Source of the DNA: Zingiber officinale
Taxonomy: Eukaryota > Streptophyta > Magnoliopsida > Zingiberales > Zingiberaceae
Direction: 5' to 3'
Assembly (NCBI RefSeq): GCF_018446385.1
Contig: NC_056002.1
Location: 9,062,894 to 9,126,893 of the forward strand
DNA length: 64,000 nucleotides
Below, one piece after another: positions 45,267 to 57,010 of the stretch. The translations under genes were made by a program, and so were the position numbers. How positions within the stretch are numbered: the first letter of the stretch is position 1; each line of letters starts with the position of its first letter. Below the pieces are notes generated by a model. It saw only the letters and a list, made by a program, of their open reading frames with translations. It did no database searches and had not been told where the DNA came from.

Positions 45267-46689
45267 AGATGTTTGACTAGGACGTAAAAATAAAGATTTT
45301 CATGGATGGGGACTATATGTAAAAATTTATTTGCCAATAGAGACTGCATGTAAAATTACACTTGAGAATATGTGAGATTATAATTATTTATTTATAGTTT
45401 TTAAGATGATTTTATCTTTTATTTTTTTAATTTATGATTTTTTGTACTTTTTATTTTTAAAATATATTTTTAGATTTATTAAGATGATTTTTATATCATT
45501 AATTTCTACATTATAACAGAGCTTTCATCTTTATAATTTTTGATAGTTTGATTGAAGAATTGTTAATTCAACCTATAATTTTCACACATTTATACTATTT
45601 TGATTAGGTTTTTTTTGTTGTTATATCAATTTGATTTTTTTACTATTTGTAAATTTGTGAGTACAATTCGTTGAGTAATCATACCAATGAATCATTTAAA
45701 TAGATAAGAGACCACATAAAAAATAATATTCATCAAAATTTAAATAGATAGTTCAAAAGTGTAAGATTATTTACTAAAAAGATTACAATCAATTTTATCA
45801 ATAGTTGATTGTAATATTACTATGGTTGAAATACCAAATTTCAAAATACCTCTCTCTCTCTCCTTAAAACTTACTAATTATTTTTGTCTAAATTAATTTA
45901 TTTTTTTAATATGATGTTCATTCTATTAGATATGGAATGGAATTCGATTTGAATCGGATTCATTATCATCCCTGGTGTGATTTGATAATTGAATCTTGGT
46001 TTGAAAATTCTCTTACCATACCACCAAGTTATGGGATTGATAATAAAGAAGTATTCGTGATGAGTGATGTCACACTTTTTGCTTTCAGGTATTGGTTCGC
46101 AATAGAGAGAAGCAGTTCATGAAATTTTCTACATTTTCTCTTAACTATTTATTTTATTATGATATTTAAAAGCAAAAGAATTAGTAATAGTAAATAGTAT
46201 CTTCATTTAATGAGGTTTTAAAATGATAATAAAGGTATTTACCATTTGAATCTATTCATTAGATGTCAACGCAAGTATAAAATTGAGTGGAAATCATTTA
46301 GCAATGCTTAACAAACAAAAATTAGAGTAAGATTTAAGAAGGTAAACCAAGTTATGCTGTGTAAAATCAACAACAGAGAAGACATGATATTGGGCAACAT
46401 CTTTTGTTGCTTTTTTAAAATGGATTTTTCATGCATTAAAATTAATAGATTTCAATGCAAATGAGAGGAGATAGTACGACATTTTTACGCTCATTGAATG
46501 GAGAAGCATACTAAGACAATGACATACTCGTGACGTGGAGCCTAAAATTAAGATAACAGGGTGTCAAAATTAAGGATGATGTGACAGTCATCTTTGATGA
46601 AAGATAACATGCCCTTGCCTGGTTCTGGTTAATCGTTCAGTGATAGGGTTCTTCAATTTAAATAAACCAAGTTATAATTTGGTCAAGGG
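45267..46689. other. AT-rich intergenic DNA
   Basis: No gene or repeat family is recognised. A short CT microsatellite (CTCTCTCTCTC) lies near 45853. Confidence 0.55.
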
Positions 46690-46979
46690 GGGTATAATCA
46701 TGCCTTAGGTTGAGTGAATTGAGAAGTTTGGTACTTACGAGCGGCCAAGTCTTAAGGTCGATCGAGGCTCAATCCGGTCGGCCAAAATAACTAACTCACT
46801 CTACAATAAACCAGCCGCAAGGAATAGTTTGTAGTTGTACACGTCCGACCATAAAAGTTGATTAAGTTTGTACGCCCTGATTGTACGAAAGTCTGACCGG
46901 GTACAATTCAGCTTAGCATACTGGCATAACCTCTCGGAACATTGCGATGTTTGTCTGGGTAGCTTGCCATATGCCTTGT

Positions 46980-47205
46980 CGGGTAAAAGGACTACCGGAT
47001 CTAAAGCACTTAGACCCATAAGTTTATATGTGTGCCTAGTCGGATAAAATATCTGCCGGGCCTAAACCACTTAAACTCATAAATTTATATATGTGCCCGA
47101 CTAGATGAAATATCGGTTGGGCCTAAAGCACTTAGTCTCATGAATCTAAGTGTGCCCGGACAGATGAAATAACTGGCCGGTCTATAACACTAGGTCTCTC
47201 TGAGA
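46980..47205. repeat. About 60-bp degenerate tandem repeat
   Basis: Three to four units with CCTAAA(G/C)CACTTA, CATAA(A/G)TTTATAT and GTGCCCG motifs at 47018, 47081 and 47139. Confidence 0.7.
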
Positions 47206-47381
47206 ACGCTGAGCCATAGAGAGGCCGGCTAGATTTGAGACAGTCAATTTCATAAAACTCTTCTGCACGGTTGGCCACAAGGTTGGCCAAAATTTAAAAA
47301 CCTAGTGACATATTTTTTTTCACATGGATCTTTAGTGTATACATATTAGAGGGTTGCTTAAACAAATTTCTAGCATGCTTA

Positions 47382-47730
47382 GGGCATCTCCAATTGGGAA
47401 AATTTGGAGGAGATATTTCTCCCATTGTGGGGGATATTTTGAGAGGTAAATATAAATCACCGGGCATAACTTTATGCCCGGTGATTTCATGATAGGTGGC
47501 ATGCAAGTGGGCCCCAAAAGGGGTAATGATTACTTTATTAAGATATTTTATTATATAATTTGAGATATTTGAGAGTAAGATATTTGGCAGGTGGGATCCA
47601 TAAATATTTGGTTGAGGGGATATTTGATTGTGAGATTTCGGATATTTGAGGAATGAGATATTTGATTATTGATGTGGACGTAAGGACCACAAATATTTGA
47701 TAAAAATATTTAGTGTTATTATGGATGCTC
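47382..47730. mobile_element. Tourist-like (PIF/Harbinger) MITE
   Basis: A 349-bp element with inverted ends of the form GGGCATCTCCA and TATGGATGCTC, flanked by the 3-bp target duplication TTA (47379-47381 and 47731-47733), the signature of PIF/Harbinger. It contains a near-perfect 34-base palindrome (arms 47454-47469 and 47472-47487). No coding capacity. Confidence 0.85.
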
Positions 47731-47770
47731 TTAATGTATTCAATGCACAATAAAGCAACTTAATAATAGA

Positions 47771-48100
47771 GCGGGCAACATTCTAAGCAAACAACCCAAT
47801 TTAACAACAAGGCGAGATATACCTAGCAGGCAACATTCTAAATAGACAACCTAGCTTAACGACTAGGTGAGATATATCTAGCAGGCGATAGTCTAAGTAG
47901 ACAGCTCGGTTTAACGACCGGGCGAGATATACCTAGCAGGCGACATTCTAAGTAGACAACCCAGCTCAATGATCGGGCGAGATATACCCAGCAAGTGACA
48001 TTCTAAGCAAACAGCCTGGTTTAACGACCGGATAAGATATACCTAGCAGGCAATATTCTAAGCAGCTAGCCCGACTTAACGACTGGTCAAGAGACGTTCA
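47771..48100. repeat. 55-bp minisatellite, six units
   Basis: GCAGGCAACATTCTAA-type starts recur at 47771, 47826, 47881, 47936, about 47991 and about 48045, each followed by TTAACGACCGGGCGAGATAT-like sequence. Confidence 0.85.
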
Positions 48101-48670
48101 GCAGACAAGCAATAGATAACATTTTAACAGCCTGTTAGAATTGTAGGAGAATATTATTTGGAAATCTCCTGTGGAAGTTATCTTGTTTCCCAGCAGTCAA
48201 CCATTTATGACCGCATATTTTTGTAGCCCCGTTTCATTGAAGGTGTAAGCCATAAATAATAAAAGAGGTACATTTATGGGTGGATAAAAGATTCCTTAGA
48301 AATTTGTTACAGAATAAGCTAACAAACTCTCACACACACTATCATCTCATGATCATGGAGGTTATGAAAGGTGGTACATAAAGGGGATCCTCTCTATATC
48401 GGCAAGGTATGCAATTGTATCTCATTCAAACCTTATTCACGCGGGGATATTTTTCACTATTGTTCTTGATCCATTCGTCCAGTGGATACTAACTTAAGCG
48501 TCGGAGGGTCTTGCCAAGAATCTCCTTCCTTAGCTTTTGGTCTTTAACTTTCTGTTGGATCGTTGGTGTGTATACAGGATCTCGCCAAAGAAGTCTTTCT
48601 AAGAAGAGAAAAGTCTTACTCCGTTCAACTACTCGACCATCGTCACCAGTCCATCATCTCTACCACTTTA

Positions 48671-49577
48671 AGACATAATTAACATGGATCAATTATTACA
48701 AGCATGTGTTTATAATTACATAGATAGTATAAAAATTCTCTATAAATAAAATAATATTGCTTAATAAATAATATGATGCCATTTATGTTGTTTTATTAAC
48801 ATTTAGCCTTTAATTTTTGTCGTGGATGAAGTCCTCTTCGTCTTGGAGGGTGACCAAATGGAGGGATGCATCGTGACAACGGAGAAGAACCGCAAGAAAT
48901 TAGCATAGTCGAAAATGTTATATATCAACATTTTTTTAATTAAAATATAACCTAGAGTTTTTCATTAATTGAATAATATAATTGTGTTAAAGTAATTATA
49001 ACTCAAAAAGTTGCCACTTACAAAAGCGTCGGAAATATTTATAAATACTTTGACGCTTTTAAAAGCGTCAACAACAAACTTTAGCTTTAATCCATTTTTT
49101 TAATATAATTTAGGTATTTAAATTTTGTTCGATCTGATTTGCCTATCTGATAAAATTAATTTTTAAAATATTATTCCTATTGAACTTATTAATATTATAG
49201 ATGCTTATCAAAATTTGATCATGCAAATGTTATAAAATCCCCTTGTTTACTGATAGTAAAGAGTAAATAATTTGTTCATACTAGCAATTCTGTTTATCTT
49301 CTGATTATATATAATTTTCGCCACAATATAATTCGTCATGATAATTGAAACAGCTAAATTACTTGTCAAACTATGTTTAATTCATATATTGATAATTTAC
49401 TTTAAGAAATATAATGACTGTAGTCAGCTGTTGAATTGTTTAGCTCAAACACACATCATCTCGTTGTAGTGGAAACTCTGCACTACGAGTCTTGTTTGAA
49501 ACCTGCACCAATAAAAGCATCATGCTGATTAGTTCATTTCTACCTACAAGCTTCTGAACATGTCTTGTCCTTGTCAG
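48671..49577. other. Intergenic DNA with a small triple inverted motif
   Basis: No gene is seen. AAAAGCGTC (49022-49030), GACGCTTTT (49052-49060) and AAAAGCGTC (49061-49069) form a hairpin, a style seen near the ends of CACTA transposons, but no CACTA end was found here. Confidence 0.45.
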
Positions 49578-49763
49578 TAGGGGTGAGCAGTCAATCTGTT
49601 AAATCGATTAACCCGTTTATACCGATCCGAATCGAATCGAAAAAATAAAATCCGCCGGATATAGGGCCGGATGTAGGGTCATGATATTACATTATCCGAT
49701 CTAGTAGGGCTGGATAGTTTTTTATCCCAATAACCAAACCAACCCGATCCGCGATCACCCCTA
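49578..49763. mobile_element. Small hAT-like MITE
   Basis: The 186 bp have ends TAGGGGTGA and TCACCCCTA and 8-bp flanks CTTGTCAG and CTTGTAGC (six of eight positions alike). The interior has GGATCGG-type motifs. Confidence 0.65.
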
Positions 49764-49900
49764 CTTGTAGCAACTACTGCCGATAAGTTGTTACACGTTA
49801 TAGTAGCTACTACGGATAAGCTGCTACACATTGTAGTAGCTACTGCCGATAAGTTGTTACACGTTGTAGCAGCTATTGACGATTAGCTACTACAACGTAT
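49764..49900. repeat. Tandem repeat of about 42 bp, three units
   Basis: Units around GTAGTAGCTACTGCCGATAA and GTTGTTACACGT recur three times immediately after the small hAT-like MITE. Confidence 0.75.
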
Positions 49901-50015
49901 AATGAGTAATGTCTATTATCATTTTAAAATATTTTATTTTTTATTATTTTATATTTCATTGGATATAGGGTCGGATATCCAAATAATTGACAATCCGTCA
50001 GGTATTTAATACATA

Positions 50016-50115
50016 ATAACCGCCGAATATAGGATCGGATATAGGATCATGATACTACATTATCCAATTTAATAGGGCTGAAAAGTATTTTATTCTAATA
50101 ATCGAACCAACAGAG
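50016..50115. repeat. Second, partial copy of the small MITE interior
   Basis: It repeats positions 49645-49745 in direct orientation with moderate divergence (GATCATGATACTACATTATCC motif). Together with the 42-bp repeats this suggests a larger, older composite element spanning 49578-50115. Confidence 0.6.
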
Positions 50116-50932
50116 TATCCGAGTGTCAGTTTTGACAGGACTAAGTTTTTAGTGGCGATATCGTTGGCAGGCTTCCACATTCACATCTGGTATTTTTCAC
50201 CTGTTTGCTCTTGTTTATGTGAAGTCTCGGGAAAGAACAGACTGACCTTGATTGACTGGATAGCTCACTCGTCATCCTAGCCAACAAAGTACTGATTATT
50301 GTAAAATGTACATGCATGTTTTGTCTGTCAAGTTGCTACCATACTTGTGACACTTGTGAAAGTTTCAGAGAGGTAGTGATGAACAGACGAAAGGTGAACT
50401 GAGGTGTTGCCCAATTCTAAGTCTAACTTCAACTAACAATTCCTTATCTAAATCAGCATCCAATAAAAAATGTGATCTGAAACACGCCAAAACAAGTGTC
50501 AGATACGTGCATCAATAGGACAGTGAAGCTTTATGACACACTACCATTCATAGAGAACTCTCCTTAAAAAATCACGCTCCTCTCCCCTCAAAAAAATACG
50601 ATAATTTATCAAAAGATATATCTAAATTTATCAAAAAAAACACATATACTTCTTTGACATTTACCAAAAAATACACCATTTTAAATGAATTTCCTATTTT
50701 ATCTTCCTGATAAATCTATTTTTTTTTCTTTTTACTATCGTTTCTCACTCTCTCTTCTATTTACTTTTTCCTATGCATGCAACTAATCTAATTTTTCTTT
50801 TCCGTTCTTCTCTTTCCTCTTTTTTTTTCCATGGGTGCATGCATAACATAAGATATCAGACCCACAACGTTTAGAGTTTAATTGATTTTTTGATAACATT
50901 AGAATCATATCAGGCCTAATATATAAATCTCT
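50116..50932. other. Intergenic DNA
   Basis: No gene is seen. The right part is rich in pyrimidine runs. Confidence 0.5.
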
Positions 50933-51075
50933 CTTTTTTTTTTTTCTTTTTCTGTTATTAGGTCTGATATCTCCCCATATCAGGCTCACATTGGGCCTGA
51001 TATAAAGAGATATTAGGCTTACATTGGGCCTGATATCTTTTCATATTAGGTCTAATAACAAAAAAAAAGAAAAAA
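50933..51075. repeat. Imperfect foldback with TGGGCCTGATAT motifs
   Basis: A T-rich run followed by GTTATTAGGTCTGATATC on the left mirrors the right part ending CTAATAAC plus an A-rich run. Inside, ACATTGGGCCTGATAT occurs twice. Possibly a small decayed MITE. Confidence 0.5.
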
Positions 51076-51084
51076 AGGGATATT

Positions 51085-51374
51085 TAAGTTTTTCAAAACC
51101 TCTGGTCTACCACTAGGAATGCCGAAAATAACAATGGAGAGCATATTTGGACTCTTTGAAATTTTAGAAATCCACAGGACCTGAAATGACTGCAATCTGA
51201 GGTCTCTAGGTTGATAAGTGAGTTTCGGTCAAAACCCACTGATGGACCTAGAGAGCTCTGATTGCACTCATTTCAGTTCCTGTGGATTTTTAATATTGCA
51301 TGGAGTTCAAATATGCTCTCCATTATTATTTTTGGCATTCCTAGTGGTGGACCAGAGGTTTTGAAAAACCTAAA
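51085..51374. repeat. Foldback repeat 1 (arms about 140 bp)
   Basis: Left arm 51085-51224 and right arm 51234-51374 are inverted copies (for example CCTCTGGTCTACCACTAGGA against TCCTAGTGGTGGACCAGAGG). The transcript would form a long hairpin with few mismatches. No coding capacity is seen. It is related to foldback 2 at 51436. Confidence 0.85.
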
Positions 51375-51435
51375 ACGTATGGGGCTTGGTTTGTTGATTT
51401 TTTCTTATTATATTTTAACATATTTTAGAAGTTGA

Positions 51436-51690
51436 AATAAATAATAGATAGCATATTTAAACTCTTTGCAACATCAGAAATCTACAGAAACTGAAATGGG
51501 TGCAATCAGAGCTTTCTAGGTCCATTAGTGGGTTTTGACTGAAACCCACTGATCGACCTAGAGACCTCAGATTGCAGTCATTTCAGGTCATGTGGATTTC
51601 TAAAATTGTAATGAATCCAAATATGCTCTCCATTGTTATTTTTTTTTTTTGCATTCCTAGTAGTGGACCAGAGATTTTGAAAAACTTAAA
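51436..51690. repeat. Foldback repeat 2, related to repeat 1
   Basis: The same arm sequences as 51085-51374 with more divergence. The outer third of its left arm is missing and its right arm is complete to about 51688. Confidence 0.8.
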
Positions 51691-52659
51691 TCTCTCTCCC
51701 TCTTTCTTTCTTAAATCAAATAGAGTAAAAAATTCTTTAAAATTATTTCATGCTTACATAAAAGGTTATCTACTTCTCAAGACCTAATAAATGAACTTAG
51801 CAAAGAAAATGTAGAACTCAAAGAACAACTTAAATCAAACTCAACAACTAAACTAAGTTAATATGAAAATTCAACTCAAGTTGCTAAACTTGAAGAAGAA
51901 AACTCAACCATAAAATCTGAAGTTGTAAACCTTAAAACCTTACTTGAAAATTTTATAACAAGATCCAAAAACCTAGACCTTATATTTGGATCACAAAGAG
52001 TTATCTATAACAAATCTGGATTCGAATATAAAAATATCTCAAATAAAATATTTAAATCATTTTTCAGTCAAAATAAAAAATAAACCAAAGCCAAGGTTCC
52101 AAAAACTTGTCTAACCAAGCAAGTAGGACTAAACTAATATTTTATATCTAAAAATGAAATTCACTACCTGTAACAAAACAAATTAATCTAAAGTCAAACC
52201 TAAAAACAAAATTTAAACTTGCTAATCCTAATCTAAATCCAAACCTAAAATCTAAACCAAATAAATCAAATTCAAATAAAACCCCTAAATTTAAATCAAA
52301 TAACTACAAATTTAACCTAAACCCAAGCTATACTCAAGTTTATTTCAATTATAAAATAAATTGACATAAACCTAAAACTTAAACCTTTATAAACCTTGAA
52401 GACGCCCTCCATAAGGCATAGAAGGTGCCTTCCATTTGCTTGAAGGCACATTCCAAGCCTGATTTTAGCAGTGAATAAAGGATCCTCTATTTACAAAAAT
52501 CGATGCTTTCCAACCTATTCCTACCAATTTTCCACCTTTTTTCTCCACCCTTCACCTGTAAAACTCCAAATATGCCTCCTAGGTACCCTCTAACTCGATC
52601 TATATAATTATGTCTTTATATTTGTGTGTTTTTCTTGAATAATTGCATGTAAATATTAC

Positions 52660-53900
52660 TTTAGGAAATGACGGAACATTAATCCATCCCAAGCTAGTTC
52701 TAGTGGGGAAGTAGTATCCCCTCTGCCGATGTCAAATTCCCTATTGAGCTTCTTAGGCTAGATTTTTTGAATCGTACATATGTTGCATTAAAATTTAGAT
52801 ACCTAAGTAGGATATTTTTTTCTCGTTATTGTAACCCTATTATAGAAGTTATGGACTACTATAGGTTAGATAGATTGGTTTAGTGTAGTTATTCAGTCAA
52901 CTTAGACTTATGTGCCCAATTTTATAACAACTTAGTTAAAATAGATGGCTTGACATACTCTACCAGAGTATGTGGTAAGGACTTTAGGTTCTCACCCACT
53001 CTACCGTATGATAGTTTGGGATTTAGGCAGTCTGCATGCCCGTTTTTGTATTACCCTAGTAGGAAATTACCATTTGGCAAATCCTACTCCCATATTACAT
53101 TGAATACCGTCCATATGTATTTTTTTAGGGATGAGAGAGTACTTATTGTGACTAACTTCATATTTCTCTTTTAGGGTTTAGGACTATATCTTGTATAGAG
53201 TTCTTACCACTTGTTTTTTACCGATCACATCTTGCGATATTGCAATGATGCGACCCTCACATTCTTTCTTCTTTTATGCACTATGTCAGCAACTAGACAT
53301 CGACATTGTATTACATATATTTCAGAATGGCATTCATGCATCCAGTCTCATCACTAGGGGACGAGTTCATATGTCCTACTGTCACATTTTGACTTTTATA
53401 TTTTCAACTATAGAGGTAGACATGACCCAGGATACACTTACTTCCCTTAGCTTGTATAATGAGATTGGTCAATGTTAGCTTGCATTAGTGCATATAGAGG
53501 TTATAGCTCAAGGGAGACTGACTTAGAGAGGGGTCCTCAGACAGTCGTTCTGGATGAGGCCGGTGAGGGCATCCCACCAGTCATTCCAGCCGAGGTCGAT
53601 GAGGCAACAGTGGCTAAGGAGGAAGAGATGCCATAGTTTACATTTGATAAGTACTTTGCACCTCTTCCAACCATGACCCAACCTTTGACCTCACTTTCCA
53701 TAGACGATCGTCTTGCTAGACTTGAGAAGTCTTTCGCACAGATCTGACAGTCAGTCTCAGACGAATTCACCTCTTTCTGGGGTGAGATGACCACTGGATT
53801 TAGGTAGTTAGACCTACATATGTATGTCATATCTCAGGCTTTACCAGTGACTGATCAACCCCCACCTCTACCTGCCGATGATGACTACGCATCATTTTGT
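52660..53900 (+). pseudogene. Extra ORF region of the SIRE-like element
   Basis: Fragments such as YSTRVCGKDFRFSP and SYCHILTFIF resemble the 'putative plant transposon protein' domain found as an additional ORF in some plant retrotransposons. The C-terminal part is acidic and Pro-rich. It is broken in several places. Its identity is an inference from pattern, not from a search. Confidence 0.4.
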
Positions 53901-55309
53901 TCAGTGCACTTGTATATATTGTTTATTTGCTTAACTTAATCTATCTATTCAGTTACTTATTGACTACTTTATTTAGATAATCTAGTAAATTTATTTTTAA
54001 AAATCTAATTTAAGGGTAGGATGTGTCTCTCCTCAAACAACTTTCAAATTCTAGAAAATTCATTAATTATATTTTCTCGGAATTCCTATTTCTCTAGTAT
54101 TTTAAAATTTGTTTTGGCCTTAGTGTAAGATGAACCCCTAGAAAACATGATCCTATAGATCCAGGCAATGATCATCTTATAAATACACTAGGTCTACCTT
54201 AATTATGTATTCAAAAACTTAGAATGACGTGAGATGCGTAAGCATTTTACTTGGACTTCAGATGCTTATATCAATATAAGTTTGGGTAAAAAATATAAAA
54301 AAAAATAGTGATCAAGTTAAATAGTCATTCTTAGTAGATAACTAACTGGATACATGTACTTAACTTGACTAACCAAGTAAACGTTATTATCGTTTGGTTG
54401 TCAGTTAGAAACTAAAGGTTAGACATTTAAGGATAATTTTTAGATGAAAATTATTTTTAAAATAATATCAGATTAAGGGAGAGGATCTAAAATTTGTGTT
54501 AAAAATACTTTGAAAATAACTTGTAAAAAGTCCTTAAACATATTCGAAAAGCTTATTCAAAAACTTGCTTTAAAATTGCTTTGAAAAATCCTTGAAAAAT
54601 GCTTACAAATATTTACAAAACACTTTGAAAAATGCTTTCTAATTTGCTTAATTTCTTTAAAATTGTTTTACAAAATACTTACAAAATTTCAAAAAATTGT
54701 TTTTGAAAAGCACTTTATTTTTAACGTGATCACTTTTAAAAATATTTTTTACATGGAAATATTTTACAAAATTATTTTTAAAAATTCTTAAAAATGAGTT
54801 TTGAAAATTACTTCGAAAACTTGAAAATCTCTTAATTATCTTCAAAATTATTTTGAAAAATACTTTGAAAAATTTTGAAGTCTTTCACCCTTCCCTGAAA
54901 TAGACCTACAAAAATTTATTGTTTTATAAATTTACTTGTTTATTTACACATTTCATACTTTTGGTATACTTATCTACATTTTTTTTTATGAATGTCAAAA
55001 GGGAAGGGTAAGGATTTAAGTAAGAAAAAGTAAGAAAACTAAGAGAGTGTTTGGTTTGTATTTTCCACGTTGTTTTCTATTTTCACTTTTTAAGAAAATG
55101 GAAAATATGGAAAAGTTATTTTTCAAAAAATTGGAAAATATAGTTTTCTGAAAATGAAAATAAAAATGCAAATAAACCAAACGCTCCCTAAGAAATTCTA
55201 AAAGAGTTAACCCTGAAAATGATTTCTATTAAATCAATTTTTACTATTTCTTGATGCATTATTTTTCTAACTTTAACCAATGTTGTCATTGCATCAAAGA
55301 GGGGGAGAT

Positions 55310-56560
55310 TGTTGGTGCAGTTGGCACCAATGGTCAAACCTAAGTTTTGATGAATGACAAGTCGATTAAAGTTAAATGTGTTGTGATCTAACATTTTTAC
55401 CAAGTGTGCAGGACTTGACTGGTCTGACACCAAGCTGAAATCTAGCTAGATTTGGAGGACCTGATAGCTAATGTAGAAGTTCATATAGGTCAAGAAGTGA
55501 CCCAATATCTGACAGAAAGTCTGGATGGATCCACGGGACATGACAGCTGGCCGAAGTTCAGTTGAGTCTGTGGACTTGACAACTGGCTGGTAGACCTGAT
55601 GGACCATAAGGAACTCAAGTGATTCTACAAGGTAAGTAAGATAAGTTATTAGAGGAGAGAGTTCTAGTGAGGATGAGTCCCAATAGGCCCAGGTCTAATT
55701 TAGGCTCATTTTGAAAATCTAAATTGAGAGAGTGACTAGATCCTAGTCTTAGGAAGACAGAGTCTAGTTAATACTGTTGTTTTATAATTGTACTAACTCT
55801 GTTTTGCAGGTTAGATATTTTCTGGTTGAACTAACATGTTTTGCAGGAGCAAAAATAATAAGAAACCTCGAGTGAACATTGCTAGAGGCGCCTCCTATGC
55901 TGTTGGAGGTGTCTCGGAGGCTTGGTCGCAGACTCCATGCGGGAGGGCGCGGAGGCACCTTCAACACATTTGAAGGCGCCTTAAGCTTGGAGCTGGAAGG
56001 CGCCTTGGAGAGCTTTGAAGGTGTCTTCCAGAGGATAAAAATCGAATGTCATGGAGGTTATCATTTCTAAATATAAGGCGATCAAATTTGTTGATGGAGG
56101 TGCCTTGAAGGATGCTGAAGGCGCCTTCCACAACCTATATATGCCTTATTTGAGCAACACACAAGACACAACGCCTCTACGAACTGCAAAGGCACTTCTG
56201 CTACTTAGAACACGTCCGACTGTTGTTGTGCTGCTACTCCGCGACTTCCAACTGCTGGCAGTAGACCAACACCAACTCCTGAGCACTTCCAGATCATCTT
56301 TCTACTAGTTGGTAACAAGTTAATTACTGCATTTTGTTACTATTTGCAAAAAGGGAGTGTAGGCTATTACACTTCCCCTTCTTCGATATATTATATTCGA
56401 TTCTTTTATCCGGCTGTTCTGGAAGAGGTTCTTAATGGATTACTCGTCAATACGATCCGAAGGATCATGAGTCTTGGAGTAGGAATTGTCGAAGGCTTTG
56501 AACCAAGTAACTCCTCGTGTACTGTGTTTTTCTTATTCAATAATCAAAGGTTGTAAAAAA
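55310..56560 (+). repeat. 3' LTR of the degraded SIRE-like element
   Basis: Starts TGTTGGTGCAG directly after the purine tract. It shares the general plan of the LTRs at 731 and 4444: GGCGCC-type palindromes (55886-56130), TTTTGCAGG motifs (55802 and 55840) and the 'GAGTAGGA..TCG' block (about 56480). The usual C-run end is absent, so the right end is uncertain. Confidence 0.7.
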
Positions 56561-56589
56561 GCATCTATTTATCCTTTTGGATTTTGAGG

Positions 56590-56890
56590 ACCTAGAATAA
56601 ACATAGAAAAAATATGAATTCATCTTTTGTGCATATCCTTGAAGGTAAGTTATATGATCTTAATATAATTAACCAAGATGAAAATTGTTGTCCATAACTT
56701 TTAAATGATTTAAATTCATCTACAGAAAGTCCAAGTCTCACATTACGCAGTTCTAATACAAAGGAGAAAAGTATTGTATCAAGATATTTCCACGCTGGTG
56801 AGTTACAAGGATGACACATTATTTCTCCTTTGTGTACATGGTTTTGATGTCGTCATATGTGGTTTGCTGTTGCGGCAGATGCATACAAGC
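56590..56890 (-). pseudogene. CACTA (En/Spm) TNP2 transposase fragment
   Basis: On the minus strand a 75-codon frame (56592-56819) reads CHPCNSPAWKYLD, then RNVRLGLSVDEF and SSWLIILRSYNLPS, the conserved Transposase_21 (TNP2) core, in which the usual wording is H-P-x-D-S-x-A-W-K followed by R-N-V-R-L-G-L. Related sequence continues upstream to about 56890. The usual Asp of the HPxDS block reads Asn here, and most of the protein is absent, so this is a dead fragment. CACTA ends were not found nearby. Confidence 0.75.
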
Positions 56891-57010
56891 GTTGAAGCCT
56901 AGCATTTAACATAAAGTAATATATGACTTTCAAGGAAATATTTTTCTTCTTCTCCCCATACATGCGACTACTCTACTTATAACAAGGGTGATTACACATT
57001 CTGCATTCCA

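Larger units (their letters stand above)
46690..48670 (+). repeat. Old gypsy-type LTR with two minisatellites and a nested MITE
   Basis: GGTCGGCC-type motifs, a TATA-like GTACATAAAGGGG (about 48374) and a tail similar to 27180-27310 mark an old LTR of the same kind as 26230-27310. It has grown by 60-bp repeats (46980-47205) and 55-bp repeats (47771-48100), and is interrupted by a Tourist-like MITE (47382-47730). No coding interior is attached. The ends are approximate. Confidence 0.55.
51720..56560 (+). mobile_element. Degraded SIRE-like copia element with extra ORF, no pol seen
   Basis: Parts in order: the C-terminal coiled-coil part of a SIRE-type Gag (about 51780-52080), a GC-poor linker, an extra coding region (about 52660-53900), an AT-rich 3' region resembling 3228-4430, a purine tract (about 55298-55308) and the 3' LTR from 55310. 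The 5' LTR and most of gag are missing. Many breaks; an old fossil. Confidence 0.7.

Noticed and set aside
49022-49069. AAAAGCGTC motifs as a CACTA transposon end
   Set aside because: No CACTA terminus or 3-bp target duplication is found near; only three motif copies.
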